64,000 bases of DNA. Origin: Mastigamoeba balamuthi (Eukaryota > Evosea > Mastigamoebida > Mastigamoebidae). The translations under genes were made by a program, and so were the position numbers. How positions within the stretch are numbered: position 1 is the stretch's first letter; each line of letters starts with the position of its first letter. Shown here in pieces: positions 1 through 9,440 of this stretch. Location of the stretch: positions 75,589-139,588 of the forward strand of contig CACRSC010000050.1 of assembly GCA_902651635.1 (NCBI GenBank), given 5' to 3'. The notes beneath the pieces were generated by a model. It had not been told where the DNA came from. It saw only the letters and a list, made by a program, of their open reading frames with translations, and searched no databases.

Positions 1-473
1 CCACAGACACGGCAGGCAGGCGGGGATTTTGATTTTCTCTGTCTGCACAGCACAACTGATAGGGCACCCAGACGTCCCGTCCACGCACCCTCACGGACCG
101 CGAGACGCGTACAGGGGACCCATCTTACACAACCCGCGGAGCAGGCGCAGGGGGAGAGCGAAGTGCAGGGAGAGACGGTGGGGGAATTTGGCGATCGCAG
201 GGGACGGGCCTTGTTGGACTCGGCCTTGCGCTGGCGCTCCTCGATGATCTTGGCGCGCTGGACCTCCATGCTCTGGAGCAGGTCCTCCTTCCAGGGCCAG
301 AGGTTGGGGATGCCGGGGTCCTTGCGCAGCTTGCGCCGGGCGTCGGGGCTCTTGCGCGACTTGCGCCGCTCGTCCCGCTTGCGCTGCGCCTGCACCCGCC
401 GCACCTTCTTCTCCACAGAGTACCGCTTGCCCGCGCTCACGCGCTTGCTCTTCTTCCCCATGCGCGTCTTCAT
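1..473 (-). CDS. GNL3-like: Nucleostemin/GNL3-like nucleolar GTPase, N-terminal exon(s), gene runs off the window
   Basis: The minus strand from position 473 encodes a very basic start, MKTRMGKKSKRVSAG and onward, with repeated KR/RR clusters, then DPGIPNLWPWKEDLL and an ERQRKAE helix. This order (basic N-terminus, DPGxPN, then a KExLL stretch) is that of the GN3L/Grn1 N-terminal domain of nucleostemin (GNL3) and yeast Grn1, nucleolar GTPases needed for pre-60S ribosome assembly and export. The basic part would act as nucleolar targeting sequence and RNA-binding arm. The first exon probably spans 206-473, with a GT donor at 204-205. The circularly permuted GTPase domain would lie left of the window, so its motifs cannot be checked. 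The next exon may begin near position 35, but that boundary is uncertain. The start could be Met at 473 or the internal Met at 461. Family assignment rests on the N-terminal domain only. Confidence 0.7.
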   Translation of the reverse strand, partial: MKTRMGKKSKRVSAGKRYSVEKKVRRVQAQRKRDERRKSRKSPDARRKLRKDPGIPNLWPWKEDLLQSMEVQRAKIIEERQRKAESNKARPLRSPNSPTVSPCTSLSPCACSAGCVRWVPCTRLAVREGAWTGRLGALSVVLCRQRKSKSPPACRVC

Positions 474-627
474 CTCCTCCGGCCGGGTGCTGCTTCGCTG
501 CTGCTGGGCTGCTGACGGGATGAACTCTCAGCCAGTCGAGAAAAGAGAGTATCTTGAAAAAGTACGTCATCTTGGAAAATATCTATAACATGACGGACGG
601 TCTGGCAGATTGTCTGTCTATTTTGTC

Positions 628-664
628 TCATTTATGACATTGGGCATAAATGTGTCATAAATGA
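628..664. repeat. Perfect 12-bp inverted repeat (hairpin)
   Basis: TCATTTATGACA at 628-639 is followed after 13 bases by its exact reverse complement TGTCATAAATGA at 653-664. It lies just upstream of the GNL3-like gene, so it could be a regulatory dyad or the end of a small repeat element. No function can be assigned from sequence. Confidence 0.7.
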
Positions 665-746
665 CAGCACTATAGGAGCTTGCATAAAAGCCTCATATGT
701 GAATGTGTCATGTATTCCTTTATTGACTGCCACTCTGATTCAGTAA

Positions 747-912
747 AATGATCCTGCAAAAAAGGCATCAAAATTTTGTGTAGGCCCCCCTGGGGGGTTC
801 TTTTAGCTCTGTAGTTCTGTAGAGGGCGTGGCCTCTATCAAACTACAGAACAAAAAGTACCCCCCAGGGGGGCCAGGGCCAAGGTGATGCCTTGAAAAGC
901 TATTTTTGGATC
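747..912. repeat. MITE-like element: long imperfect inverted repeat with nested C6/G6 palindromes
   Basis: The sequence from TGATCC (747) to GGATCA (912) folds on itself almost end to end. Inner arms of about 44 bp (783-826 and 830-874) match closely. Each contains a run of C joined to a run of G by a central T or A, followed by a shared stretch containing CTGTAGTT. Outer arms share TGATCC and AAGGCATCA. There is no coding capacity, and no clear target-site duplication at the ends. A non-autonomous foldback or MITE-type DNA element is the simplest reading. Confidence 0.6.
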
Positions 913-999
913 AGTGAGAAAATCTGTTACTCTCAAACCTATCAACAAAACAGTCAGAAGAGGGGCTGGTTGAGAGCCAGTGACAGGCTGTCACGTTCA

Positions 1000-3690
1000 C
1001 CTGGTGCTGATGGATGGCTGTGCCCTTGAAAGTTGGAGGGCAAGATGACTGATGCCCAGATAGACCTGGTTGTGGCCTCCATCAATGAAAAGAAGAGAGC
1101 CTCAGTCACAGTCTCTAACTACATCAAGAAGCAGGAGTGAAGTGAAGTAATACAGCAAGTGAAGCCAGCCAGTGTCATTGGCTGGCTTCACATCATGCTG
1201 AACATAGCATGCAGAGTGGAGACCATTGTGATCAGGGCTTCAGAGGAGAAAGAGGAGACCAAGGCAGTGAATGAGTACTTCTTCAGTGCGGGATTTCAGG
1301 TAGTTTGTGCAAAGGCAGATGCACTGCACAAATCCCTGGGGCATGAAGGAGAGCCTATAGTCATTGCTCTGCAGGAGTACCAGGACAAGGCCCAAGTTCA
1401 CAAGGGAAGTGAAGAGTCATGGCTCATTAAGATCCTGAACATGACACGGAATTGCACAGGGCTTCCCATAACCCAGCTGTTGGTGGGGGAGCTGTATGGA
1501 CTGCCAAATGATATGCACAATGCCAGAGCTGATCTTCTGCCAGAGTTCCTGATTCTGTCACACATTGGTATTAGAATGCTGTGTGGAGAACGTGGAATGT
1601 GTTGGGTTTATGTGTTTGTGGTATCCCAGCAAGCAGACACTACAGAGCAGTGCAAGAACGTGTCTGTAAAATCCCCAGGCGGAAGAGAGTCTGACAGGCC
1701 ATGCACAGATTGCCTGAGCAGTCGTAAGGACTTCTCTGACCTGAAGCTGAGTGAGTGAAAGCCAAGAGACTTTGCACAATCCAGAAGGTCAATAGAGAAG
1801 GCAGCAAAGGCTCATACTGTGGTGACAGCACAAGCTGCCCTGGAAGCTATCTGCAATCCCACGTTCTTCTACATAGAGAATCCCTTCCTGTGCCAGCCAA
1901 GAGAGCCAATGCAGAAACTGCCATGGGACATGAAGCCAGTCTTTGCAGCTTTGATGCAGAGCAGCAGCATCATGGACGAGACAGGAAGGAGAATTCTGAG
2001 CAACAGGATTGTGTGCCTCAGAAAGGAGCTCAGAAGCAGCATGGCCCCCAGACGTTTTGCCAGCACCCACTGTGGCAGCCCAGTCACGGTGTTTGAGTCA
2101 TGATGATGCTATGAGTACTTTAACTTTGCTGCTGTGGCCCAGATACTGCTGTGGGAACTGGTCCCAGATGAGTGGCTGGAATATATGTGCCTCAGGAACA
2201 GTGCACTCACTGCTGACGAGTGAGACCATCTCAGTCAGTCTGCTGGACATCACGGAAAAGAAACAGCTTGAGCAACTGCAGAAAATCTGTTCAGAGAAAT
2301 CAGAGGATAGTGGCACAGAGAGGAGATGACATTCAGAGTATGGCCCTTACAGGCCCTTATACTACTCTGCACAGTCTAGCAGATGTCCAGCAGGGCAGGA
2401 GCACAAAGGGCATGCAGCAGCACTTAATGGCAGCCAACTCCATTATCTCTGAGCCCAAGAAGGCAACGTGGTACAAGTGCCTGTACTACAGTCTGCCTCT
2501 TGTGGAAGGAGCAATTGCTGCCAGGCTCCTCCCATATGAAGACAGGAAATGGTCAGAGAATCACGATTGATGAAGAATGTCTTCGAATTTGTGGAGATAA
2601 AGTCTGTTCACGGCTCGGAAGTAAGACAGAATGGGACAGTCAGTGTTCTGGTGCTCAAAAGGTGCCTGCAAGGACTCGTCTGAGAGAACCGTTTCCCATG
2701 ATGTACAGAAGCTCAACCCAAGTTGTATGGAGGTTCTCCAGCATTCATCAAGTTGCTTGGAGGACTGTTTCCTTTGAGTCTGGTAGCTGTGCCAAACTGC
2801 AGAGTAGGGCTTTCAATATCATTACCAATCGTCACATCCAGAAATGAAGAACAAAGAAAGGGGAAATGTTTGTAAAACAGGCTTCTTATTTCCTGTTCTT
2901 TACAGAGGAAGAGGAGGTGAAAGAGCGCAGGTGGAGATGCTCTCTAAGAACAGAGGCAATTCCAGGGGGAAGGCGCTGCCTGCTGACTCTTCCAGGGGGG
3001 AATTCTGGACTTGTTGTATCTATCGTGGCACTGATAAGGCTGATCTCCTCCAGTGCACTGGAAGTCCACTGCACACTGTACAAGTACTCGTACATCGTGC
3101 CATCTGCTGCTGACCTCCTGACCTTGACATTGCTGTGCCCACCCAGCCACGCACTTCCTGTGTAAACCCTGTCATACATCTTGAGGTCCTCCATCGATCC
3201 ACAGGAAGACAGAAGCAAGCCCTTGGAGACGATGGGGAGGAATACCTCTGTAATCCTTCTGAATGAAACTGTGTGCAACTGCCTGCTGGAGTGCTGTACT
3301 GGAGGAAGGACTCCTTGATATTGCTGTGCCCACTGACAATCATGAGTGTGATTCGGCTCGATGCTGTTCTCCAAACTCCTTCTGGATCCTGTTCATTGTC
3401 TCCATGATTCCTGTTCATAATATTGATGTAGCACAATGATAAGTGATAAACAACAGAAGAGTCATACCCTGAAAGGGAATACACCACAGTGCACAGTTGT
3501 GGCACTGAGCAGGGTTGTTGAACCCTATCATATGGTGCATAGTGTTCCTGTATGGCTTTCTCTTGATGAACCAATCTGTCTCAGTAACGCCTGTTGCTGC
3601 TGGACAGATAACTCGTCTATGCCGAGCAATGCTGCCTGCAATGATAGGCTTACCACACTCACACATGTGTCACAGTACTTTGCCACATGC
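1000..3690. other. Decayed coding DNA of an unidentified element
   Basis: Protein-like composition persists in interrupted frames on the plus strand from about 1.0 to 2.85 kb, and on the minus strand from about 2.9 to 3.7 kb. Plus-strand fragments include one ending near 1758 and others near 1819-2100, 2130-2220 and 2500-2847. Minus-strand fragments include a short Cys/His-bearing piece near 3415-3666. No stretch is convincingly one known family, and no terminal repeats were found. The stretch is more AT-rich than the gene-dense part of the window and sits in the mobile-DNA island. I read it as a broken old mobile or captured element with several interruptions; its family is unknown. Confidence 0.35.
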
Positions 3691-3726
3691 AAAGCAGGCC
3701 CATGGCCTGATCATTATGTTAGATAA

Positions 3727-4658
3727 CTCTTGAAAACATGAATATTTTTAGCACGAAAACAGGGATATTTCTGTAGAGGGGCCGCCGCGGTGAACACGCG
3801 ATGTCATGCTGCAAGGTGCTCTCCCTCGTGGCGGACTATAACCACCAAGTCAAGGACGCTCATGCCCGTGCTGACGCCCAGGCTGCGGTGGCAGCGGAGG
3901 TGGCAGAGCCTCACCCCGCCACCCTGGTCAATCACTTTCGCATCCTAGAGGAGCAGCATTGGGTGAACGTCTTGCAGTGCACGATGGAGTCTGCAGTCCC
4001 TCTGGCAAACACTGTTCTTCCTTCTCCTACTCCCAGAATCGGGACCTTGTTCGCCTGCTCTCTGCCCTCGCCCCTCGGCGCCACACTGTTCTCCCTCTGT
4101 GCAGCCTTTTTTTTGTAACACAGTGTGCATGTGTGTTCCTCAACCAGGTGGCCGCCTCCCTCCAAAGGCGCCTGTCTTTTGGAAGCTCTTTCCAAGTGAG
4201 TTGCTTGCATACATGTCTGACTCGCTTACGAGAGGGCTCAATGACCACTGCGCTGGGCCACAAGGGTGCTGGGTCAAGGTCTCTGTCCAGGACGTCAGAG
4301 ATCTTATCTGTCTCATCGTCCACATGGTGGGGCGTGGGCCAAAGGTCGCCAGCAAGCTCTTGATGTACCTGCACACCCATGAGGGCCGCGCATCACTGAG
4401 GATCAATGAGGAGCACTGGCAGCATGTTACTGCCCAGTTTTTCGTCATCTGACTGGTTTGGGTGACCATTATGGCCACCTACACTGCTGTGCGAGACCAG
4501 GAGTGGAACTACACGGACAGTGCAGATGAGTATGACGATATCAAGAGTGCAATCACCACATTCGCAAGTGAACTGACCGAGGAACTCGAGGCAGAGTCCT
4601 TGTGAACCCCCACAAAATATCCATGTTTTCGTGCAAATTATATCCCCGTTTTCAAGAG
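3727..4658. mobile_element. 932-bp TIR element enclosing an intron-containing gene
   Basis: The ends are imperfect inverted repeats of about 44 bp. The left end begins CTCTTGAAAAC at 3727 and runs to about 3770; the right end finishes GTTTTCAAGAG at 4658. Both arms share GCACGAAAACA and GGATAT blocks. ATAA directly flanks both ends (3723-3726 and 4659-4662), a candidate 4-bp target-site duplication. The interior is almost filled by a 4-exon gene on the plus strand. No recognised transposase is present, so the element looks non-autonomous, possibly a Pack-type transposon carrying a captured host gene. Alternatively the inner gene belongs to an undescribed transposon family. Confidence 0.6.
3801..4605 (+). 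CDS. Four-exon gene inside the TIR element, unknown product (155 aa)
   Basis: Exons 3801-3962, 4148-4195, 4291-4443 and 4501-4605 join into 468 nt with no internal stop. All three introns are phase 0 with GT and AG ends (GTGAAC, GTGAGT and GTCATC donors), and such consistent closure is good support for the model. The product starts MSCCKVLSL and has an Ala-rich helix near residues 24-36. It then has NHFRILEEQHW, a helical segment DVRDLICLIVHMVG, and an acidic Glu-rich C-terminus ending ELEAESL. I do not recognise the family. A faint likeness of the middle part to the N-terminal region of piggyBac-type transposases was considered but is too weak to use. The TIRs sit about 75 bp upstream and 50 bp downstream, so the gene appears to travel with the element. 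Confidence 0.5.
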
Positions 4659-4662
4659 ATAA

Positions 4663-5210
4663 TCACGTTACAACTTAACTTACCAACTTACCGTGCTGCA
4701 TCCCTTGCCACCTGAGGTCCACCTGGCTGATTCGTTTGACAGCTGCTGTTCTGGCACAGCAGATAGAATGGGGATCTGTGTCCATGTCCTTCCCTGTTGG
4801 TGGATATTGTTGTTAGTGGGGGAACAACAAAAGAACTCACTTGGGGTCATTGCTGGATTCCTCTGTCGAACTCTCTCCAGCACTCAGAAGGGCTGCCATT
4901 TCGGCCCTGTATGAGAAGGATGTGAAGGAGCTCATCAGCTTCTTGTTCTTCAAAAGAAGCTTGGCGCTGTATTCCTCAGTGTCAGTAAAGAGACTGCAAT
5001 AAAAGATAAAGATAAGCACAGTGAACTGTGGGTGACAAGGTAGTTGTGGCTGGATTCCATTGGTCCTGGTGCTGCTGCTGCTGTGGCATGAACAGCAGAG
5101 CAGGTACAGCACCTGAAGGTGCAGAGTTCTCAATGAACCCGTGCACAAAGAATTTGTGTGAGGTGATATGAACCTCCAATGGAAATCTAATGTTGTGATG
5201 TAAGGTGCTT
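4663..5210. other. Intergenic, no gene recognised
   Basis: Between the TIR element and the 115-bp repeats I see only short uninformative frames on either strand. One minus-strand stretch near 4837-5010 reads like protein (Ser/Glu-rich) but has no recognisable domain. No tRNA-like or terminal-repeat structure was found. Confidence 0.4.
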
Positions 5211-5600
5211 CTGCTACAGTGAGTAGCAGACCCTCTGCTATGCACTGTAGTGGCACTATTTGCGTAGTGGCACATAGCAGAATGCACTATAGCACATTCT
5301 GCTATGCTTCACTACATTGCTACTTCCACTACAGTGAGTTGCAGACCCTCTGCTACATACTGTAGCAGCACTATTTACGTAGTGATGCATAGCAGAATGC
5401 ACTATAGCATGCTCTGCTACATGCCACTTCATTACTACTTCTGCTATGGTGTGTAGCAGACCCTCTGCTATGCATTGTAGCAGTACTAGATGCATAGTGG
5501 CACAATGCAGAACTCACTTTAGCACGTTCTGCTACACACTGCTACATTGCTACTTCTGCTACAGTGCATAGCAGACCCTCTGCTACGTACTGTAGTGGAA
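5211..5600. repeat. 115-bp tandem repeat, 3.4 copies
   Basis: CAGACCCTCTGCTA recurs at 5227, 5342, 5457 and 5572, exactly 115 bp apart each time. The intervening sequence is conserved but diverged, and consists largely of variants of GTAGCAG/CTGCTAC words in both orientations, so each unit can itself fold. Similar words make up a looser cluster at about 6035-6250. A satellite-like array or the subterminal repeats of a DNA transposon are both possible. Confidence 0.85.
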
Positions 5601-5674
5601 CTATAACAATGATTTCTTCTGCACTAACAGTAATCCATATATGATGTCATTTGTGTGCTTTTTTTCTTCACAAA

Positions 5675-5837
5675 ATGAGCTGCTCCAAGCTGAAAGCCCA
5701 GAGCTCCAGCTCTCGTGCAGCAGAGAGCAAGAAGAAGAAGGACAAGAAACAGAGGAATAAGAACTGCACAGGACCTATCATCACCATCATCCCACCACTG
5801 CCTGTCCTTGAACCTGAGGCAATGTCTGTGACAGGAG
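5675..5837 (+). CDS. Possible first exon of a small Lys-rich protein, fragment
   Basis: An ATG at 5675 opens a frame MSCSKLKAQ followed by a Ser-rich stretch, a basic cluster around KKKKDKKQRNK and a Pro-rich segment ending near a GT donor at 5838-5839 (GGAG then GTACG). The composition resembles the nuclear-localising start of a DNA-binding or transposon protein. No downstream exon could be joined with confidence. It lies between two blocks of the GTAGCAG repeats and may belong to the same element as the Harbinger-like fragment at 6.3 kb. Confidence 0.25.
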
Positions 5838-6034
5838 GTACGTTGAACTCTGTGACTCTTTTTTCCTTCCTTTCTGTTCATTATGAACAGACTCTCCCTC
5901 CAGATTGAAGCAGCTTCCTTCTCTCTCTCATAAGCTTCTTACACCAAAATCAAAAAATTGGTTGATTCAATTCAATTTGTAATGTATGATGATGCAGGAA
6001 GGGGAAGAAAGGGAAGAAGGGCAGCCTGTAGTGA

Positions 6035-6250
6035 AGGATGCTACTACATACCATAGCAGACCCTGTGTAGTGGCACATAGTGAAGGTTCATGTAGCAGTG
6101 TGTAGCAGATGGTATAACTATGTATCACTATGCACCCTTTGCTACACAGTGTAGCAGACCCTTACGTAGCAGCACATAGTGAAGGCCTGAGTAGCAGTAC
6201 ATAGTTTGATCATTTGCTATGTACTACTATGCAAGCCTCTGCTATGTGCC
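6035..6250. repeat. Diverged GTAGCAG repeats, about 98-bp period
   Basis: TAGCAGACCCT followed by a GTAG-[TC]-[AG]-GCACATAGTGAAGG-like block occurs near 6054 and again near 6152, 98 bp apart. The words match those of the 115-bp array at 5.2-5.6 kb but are shorter and more diverged. Together the two arrays flank the short Lys-rich frame at 5.68 kb. Confidence 0.6.
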
Positions 6251-6296
6251 GCAACATGCTTGATATGAAGCATGCATACCATGGGTCCACATATCC

Positions 6297-6510
6297 ATGG
6301 ATAACATCCTGTCAGACACCAATCTCCACGACTACCATTTCCAGCACACAGACCTGGTGCACCTCATATCACTTCTCGTGCTGCCCTTACTCATTACTAC
6401 CGGGCATTGCCATACAGCCTCTGCAAAGGAGGCCGTGCTAATCATGCTCTTCTGCCTTACCTATCCCAGGCATTATTACGACTATGCACATCTTACACAA
6501 TTTTGATAGG
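6297..6510 (+). pseudogene. PIF/Harbinger-like (DDE_Tnp_4-type) transposase remnant, N-terminal part
   Basis: The frame MDNILSDTNLHDYHFQH continues through LISLLVLPLL to SAKEAVLIMLFCL, TYPRHYYDYAHL and TQF. The pattern 'E-A-hydrophobic LFCL-x-YPR-x-YYD-x-A-x-L-x-x-F' is that of the helical region before the catalytic domain in PIF/Harbinger transposases, where it precedes an FGRS-like turn. Here the frame ends shortly after TQF and no DDE catalytic residues follow, so this is a fragment. Harbinger elements also carry a second Myb/SANT-like gene; the minus-strand fragment at 6.6-7.1 kb could be that partner, but I cannot show it. Assignment is from pattern memory and needs a profile search. 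Confidence 0.4.
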
Positions 6511-6616
6511 GAAATCATTTGTTGGACAATTGATTTTATTTAGAGGACAAAGCAATTAAGAAGGGCAAGGCAAGGCGTGAGTGACAGAGAGCACTTAAGA
6601 GATGAGTGAGAGTATC

Positions 6617-7076
6617 TCAGCACATGGAAGTGTCTGCTGCACCATCAGCAGACTCAGATGCAGGGTGAGCAGGGTGAGAGGTGAACACTTTGTGCTTGGC
6701 AATTTCAGCAGTCAGCCTCTTCACCTCATCCTGAGATCTCTCGTTCAGCACAGAGAGGTCCTTCGCACATGCACTGAGGGACTGTATGGACTGCAGTGCT
6801 GTCTGCATAGCCTTCTCATGCTCTTTCTGTGGTATAACAATGATTAGTGCTATATGTTACTGATAAAATAATTATGTGCTAGTGGCATATGCTATGTGCT
6901 GCCAGCATAAAATATATGTGTTGATAAGGAAAGGGAATTTGATGTATGATGTTGCTGACAGCCTGGTGCAGGGCTGTGCAAGCATTCTGGAGACTCATGG
7001 TATCAATGTCGTTGTTGTCCCAGGTCTGTGTGGGCAGCTGAGACCACCACATGCACTTTCCAGAAGTACATATCAC
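6617..7076 (-). other. Two-exon coiled-coil fragment, possible partner protein of the Harbinger-like element
   Basis: The downstream exon (about 6617-6826) encodes KEHEKAMQTALQSIQSL and a leucine-spaced helix ending in a Ser/Ala/Asp-rich tail with a stop at 6617. It is preceded by a good acceptor, TTGTTATACCACAG on the minus strand. An upstream frame (about 6890-7040) contains a Trp-rich start and NNDIDTMSLQNACTAL. A Trp-bearing N-terminal part plus a C-terminal coiled coil is common in transposon-encoded Myb/SANT-like proteins, but no domain is certain. The 5' part may continue to about 7.25 kb. Confidence 0.25.
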
Positions 7077-7513
7077 ACAGGCCCATGTGATGAGGGCCTG
7101 TCATGAGGCATGGAACAGTTAGCAATCCAACCACTGGCAGGTATGTTCCAGTCTGTTTTGATTGTGTCAGACAATAGAATTGAAAATGAAGGGCATACTG
7201 CTTTGGCACTGGCTTCCTTGGGAATTGTGCTACTATTCATGGTGATATTGAGTATTGAAGATGACTCTGGGATCATAGCCAGTATTCAGGTTGCAGCCCT
7301 GTGCTTCTTTCTGTCTGATACATGACCCATCTGAATAACTCTGCACAGAGTTAGGGAATTTAGCTGAAATATATCATTTTTGTATCATGAAATACAAGCA
7401 ACAAAATGATAGTATTTCAGGCAAAACCCTTAATCCTGAGAGAAGATATTAAAAGGTAAAAAAATTCACACCTTGTCTCGTGCTTTTGATGAGGATGACC
7501 TTTTCTGTCAGAG

Positions 7514-7773
7514 ATGCTTGATTCTGAGGCGGTTCTGGGAGGTGTTCAACTGGTAAAAGTGGCAGACCGCACTTTACTGTGGTTTAAGAGCTACTGGTGC
7601 ACTAATTTTGGCCCTTTGATACAGGGGATTAATAATAATGACACACAAACAAAATATCTATGGAAGAAGAGTCTTGAAGACCAAAAATTCCTGAGAAGAC
7701 TTATTGACACCTCTTCTGCCATTTCCAGCCAACAAAAAGAGATACCAGCCATACTGAAAGATGAGGTCCTGTC
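7514..7773 (+). pseudogene. Unidentified reading frame cut by the hAT-type insertion
   Basis: The frame starts MLDSEAVLGGVQL and reads through LWFKSYWC, LIQGINNND and KKSLEDQKFLRR to ILKDEVLS, where the 7774 element begins. The stop codon that ends it lies within the element's left inverted repeat. Joining across the 8-bp duplication continues the frame for some tens of codons on the far side, but that part looks non-coding. I do not recognise the product; it may be a piece of a gene or of another transposon. Confidence 0.25.
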
Positions 7774-8363
7774 CAGTGTTGGTTAACGAGAGGAACTTAT
7801 CAATAGTATTATCTATCGTTAAGAAAAATGCTAAATGATAGATGGAATTCCTATCATTAAGTATCGTTAAGAACAGAGACACTGGGCCTTCCATCTGAAT
7901 GCATGAAGCCTGTTAGTCGTGGCACACACGGTCCCGTGCAGATGCCTGAGAGAGAAAAAAGCAACATAATATGGTCACAGATTTGTGTATCTCCTGGGTG
8001 CCCAGGGTAGAGCCCATGTGTGGAGCAGGCACCATGTGTGTATGTCATTGCCACCACCAGGAAATTGAAGAATCTAGCCTTGTCTGTACCTTCTGTACAG
8101 TTCAAAGATATTAACCGTGAATAAGGCCCTTACTGCCTTTAGGGGACTTCACCCTATGTGTGAGGTCACTCATGCCTGGATATGACCGACGGCACGAGTG
8201 CAATGCTGACAGTGCTAAGGGCCTCAGACTTGCAGTGATGGCCAAGTATCCCAGCTGGCTGTCTTCCTAAGATACTTGTATCTCCCTTTTTCCTCACTTA
8301 TCAATAGTTAATGATAGGCGATACTAAACAATAGAGGTTTTCTTCTATCGATAACCTACACTG
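7774..8363. mobile_element. hAT-superfamily non-autonomous DNA transposon with perfect 8-bp TSD
   Basis: The 590-bp element begins CAGTGTTGGTTAACGA and ends with the reverse complement of CAGTGTAGGTTATCGA. It is flanked on both sides by the identical 8-mer GTCCTGTC (7766-7773 and 8364-8371). CAGTG-type ends and an 8-bp duplication are diagnostic of the hAT superfamily. Subterminal TATCGTTAAG-like words are repeated in both orientations near both ends, as expected for transposase binding sites. No transposase frame is present, so mobility would need a partner element elsewhere. The intact duplication suggests a fairly recent insertion. Confidence 0.9.
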
Positions 8364-8441
8364 GTCCTGTCATTCATACTCATTATTCAGTGTCTCAGGG
8401 CAGACAGATTTCTCATATTCGAATCACATTTTATTAATTTC

Positions 8442-9440
8442 TTATTTGTCTTTCTCCGGGAAATCAAATGTTATATCACCTCCATTAATGATGAAATACT
8501 GCTTGTTGAAGTGTCCAAGATAGCCCACTGTATTGCCTGACCATAGTTGATGGCACAATTCAATTCGAGTGTTCTGGGGTATATCTGCCGTTTCCTCATT
8601 TTGCAGCATATGCTGGGCCCAGGGTATTCCTTGGCCGGATTTTGAGTCTGATGTACGTGATTTATAGAACCATAAAGATTTATTCACAGTGGCCATCAAC
8701 AAATGTGGCACCTTCTTGCTGAGTGAGATAATTTGATCTTCTAGAGCCCGATTTTGATGGGTTAAATGCTGGAATTGAGATGCAATCTGATCGAAGAGGA
8801 CCCGGTTCTGTTGTAACAGAGATTTTACCTGATCTGACAGGAGTTTCTGCTGCTTGAACATTGACTTGAGTGCAGGGCGCATATGGACCAACGTGCAAGA
8901 TGAGGAATGCGAGCCTACGAGCCTTCGAGGACCAGACCACATGCAACCTACATCTTGAGCAGGACAGGTAATTCCCGCTTCATCACATAACGAGATGTGG
9001 GAAACCAGAGCCACTCTTTTCTGTGAACAGCAGCAGTGAGGGCATCGCACAATGAGGGCATCAAGCTTTGAGGTCATAAGGCGCGATACGACAGAGCGAA
9101 TGGACGTGCTTTCCAACTTCTCGTGACACATGGGACAATTGTCCTGGAGAGTGATACAAGATGAACAGAAGGCACTTCCGCAGGCAGTATGCTCGACTGG
9201 GCAGATGAGAGGCTGGCGACACACGATGCACTTGAGTTCGTCAGGCACCTCGTTGACGTACTCATATGTGAGCGACCCCGGTTTTTCGGCTGACTGTGCC
9301 TCCCGTTGAGACTTCATTGCCTTGGCGCGTGGCGACGTTGCAGACTGCGACAGTGTGGATCCGGGCTGTGTTGGGCCTGAGGTCTTTGCGGGCTGAGGCA
9401 CGCGGATGGATACACCTGGCACGGGTATTCCGGCACACAT
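8442..9440 (-). CDS. RING / TRAF-type zinc-finger protein with coiled coil (332 aa)
   Basis: The single-exon frame starts at an ATG at 9440. Residues 1-60 are Pro/Ser/Thr-rich and probably disordered. A RING-like finger follows (C71-x2-C74 ... C87, C92-x2-C95, C102-x2-C105). It has CGSAFC where most RINGs have CGHxFC, so the canonical His is replaced; H84 lies nearby. Residues about 125-190 carry Cys/His pairs (RCPHCCC, SHISLCDEAGITCP) typical of TRAF-type zinc fingers. About 200-250 is a leucine/glutamine coiled coil. The C-terminal 80 residues (ending DFPEKDK) are not a recognisable MATH domain. By analogy with TRAF proteins it would be an E3 ligase or adaptor at receptor complexes. A decayed paralogue lies at 14.8-15.5 kb on the other side of the AAA gene. 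Confidence 0.8.
   Translation of the reverse strand: MCAGIPVPGVSIRVPQPAKTSGPTQPGSTLSQSATSPRAKAMKSQREAQSAEKPGSLTYEYVNEVPDELKCIVCRQPLICPVEHTACGSAFCSSCITLQDNCPMCHEKLESTSIRSVVSRLMTSKLDALIVRCPHCCCSQKRVALVSHISLCDEAGITCPAQDVGCMWSGPRRLVGSHSSSCTLVHMRPALKSMFKQQKLLSDQVKSLLQQNRVLFDQIASQFQHLTHQNRALEDQIISLSKKVPHLLMATVNKSLWFYKSRTSDSKSGQGIPWAQHMLQNEETADIPQNTRIELCHQLWSGNTVGYLGHFNKQYFIINGGDITFDFPEKDK

Noticed and set aside
3801-4605. piggyBac transposase
   Set aside because: Faint likeness in one helical segment only; no TTAA target site, no catalytic Asp block, and the protein is only 155 residues.
5211-5600. CRISPR-like periodicity
   Set aside because: The whole 115-bp unit repeats, with no unique spacers, in a eukaryotic context.
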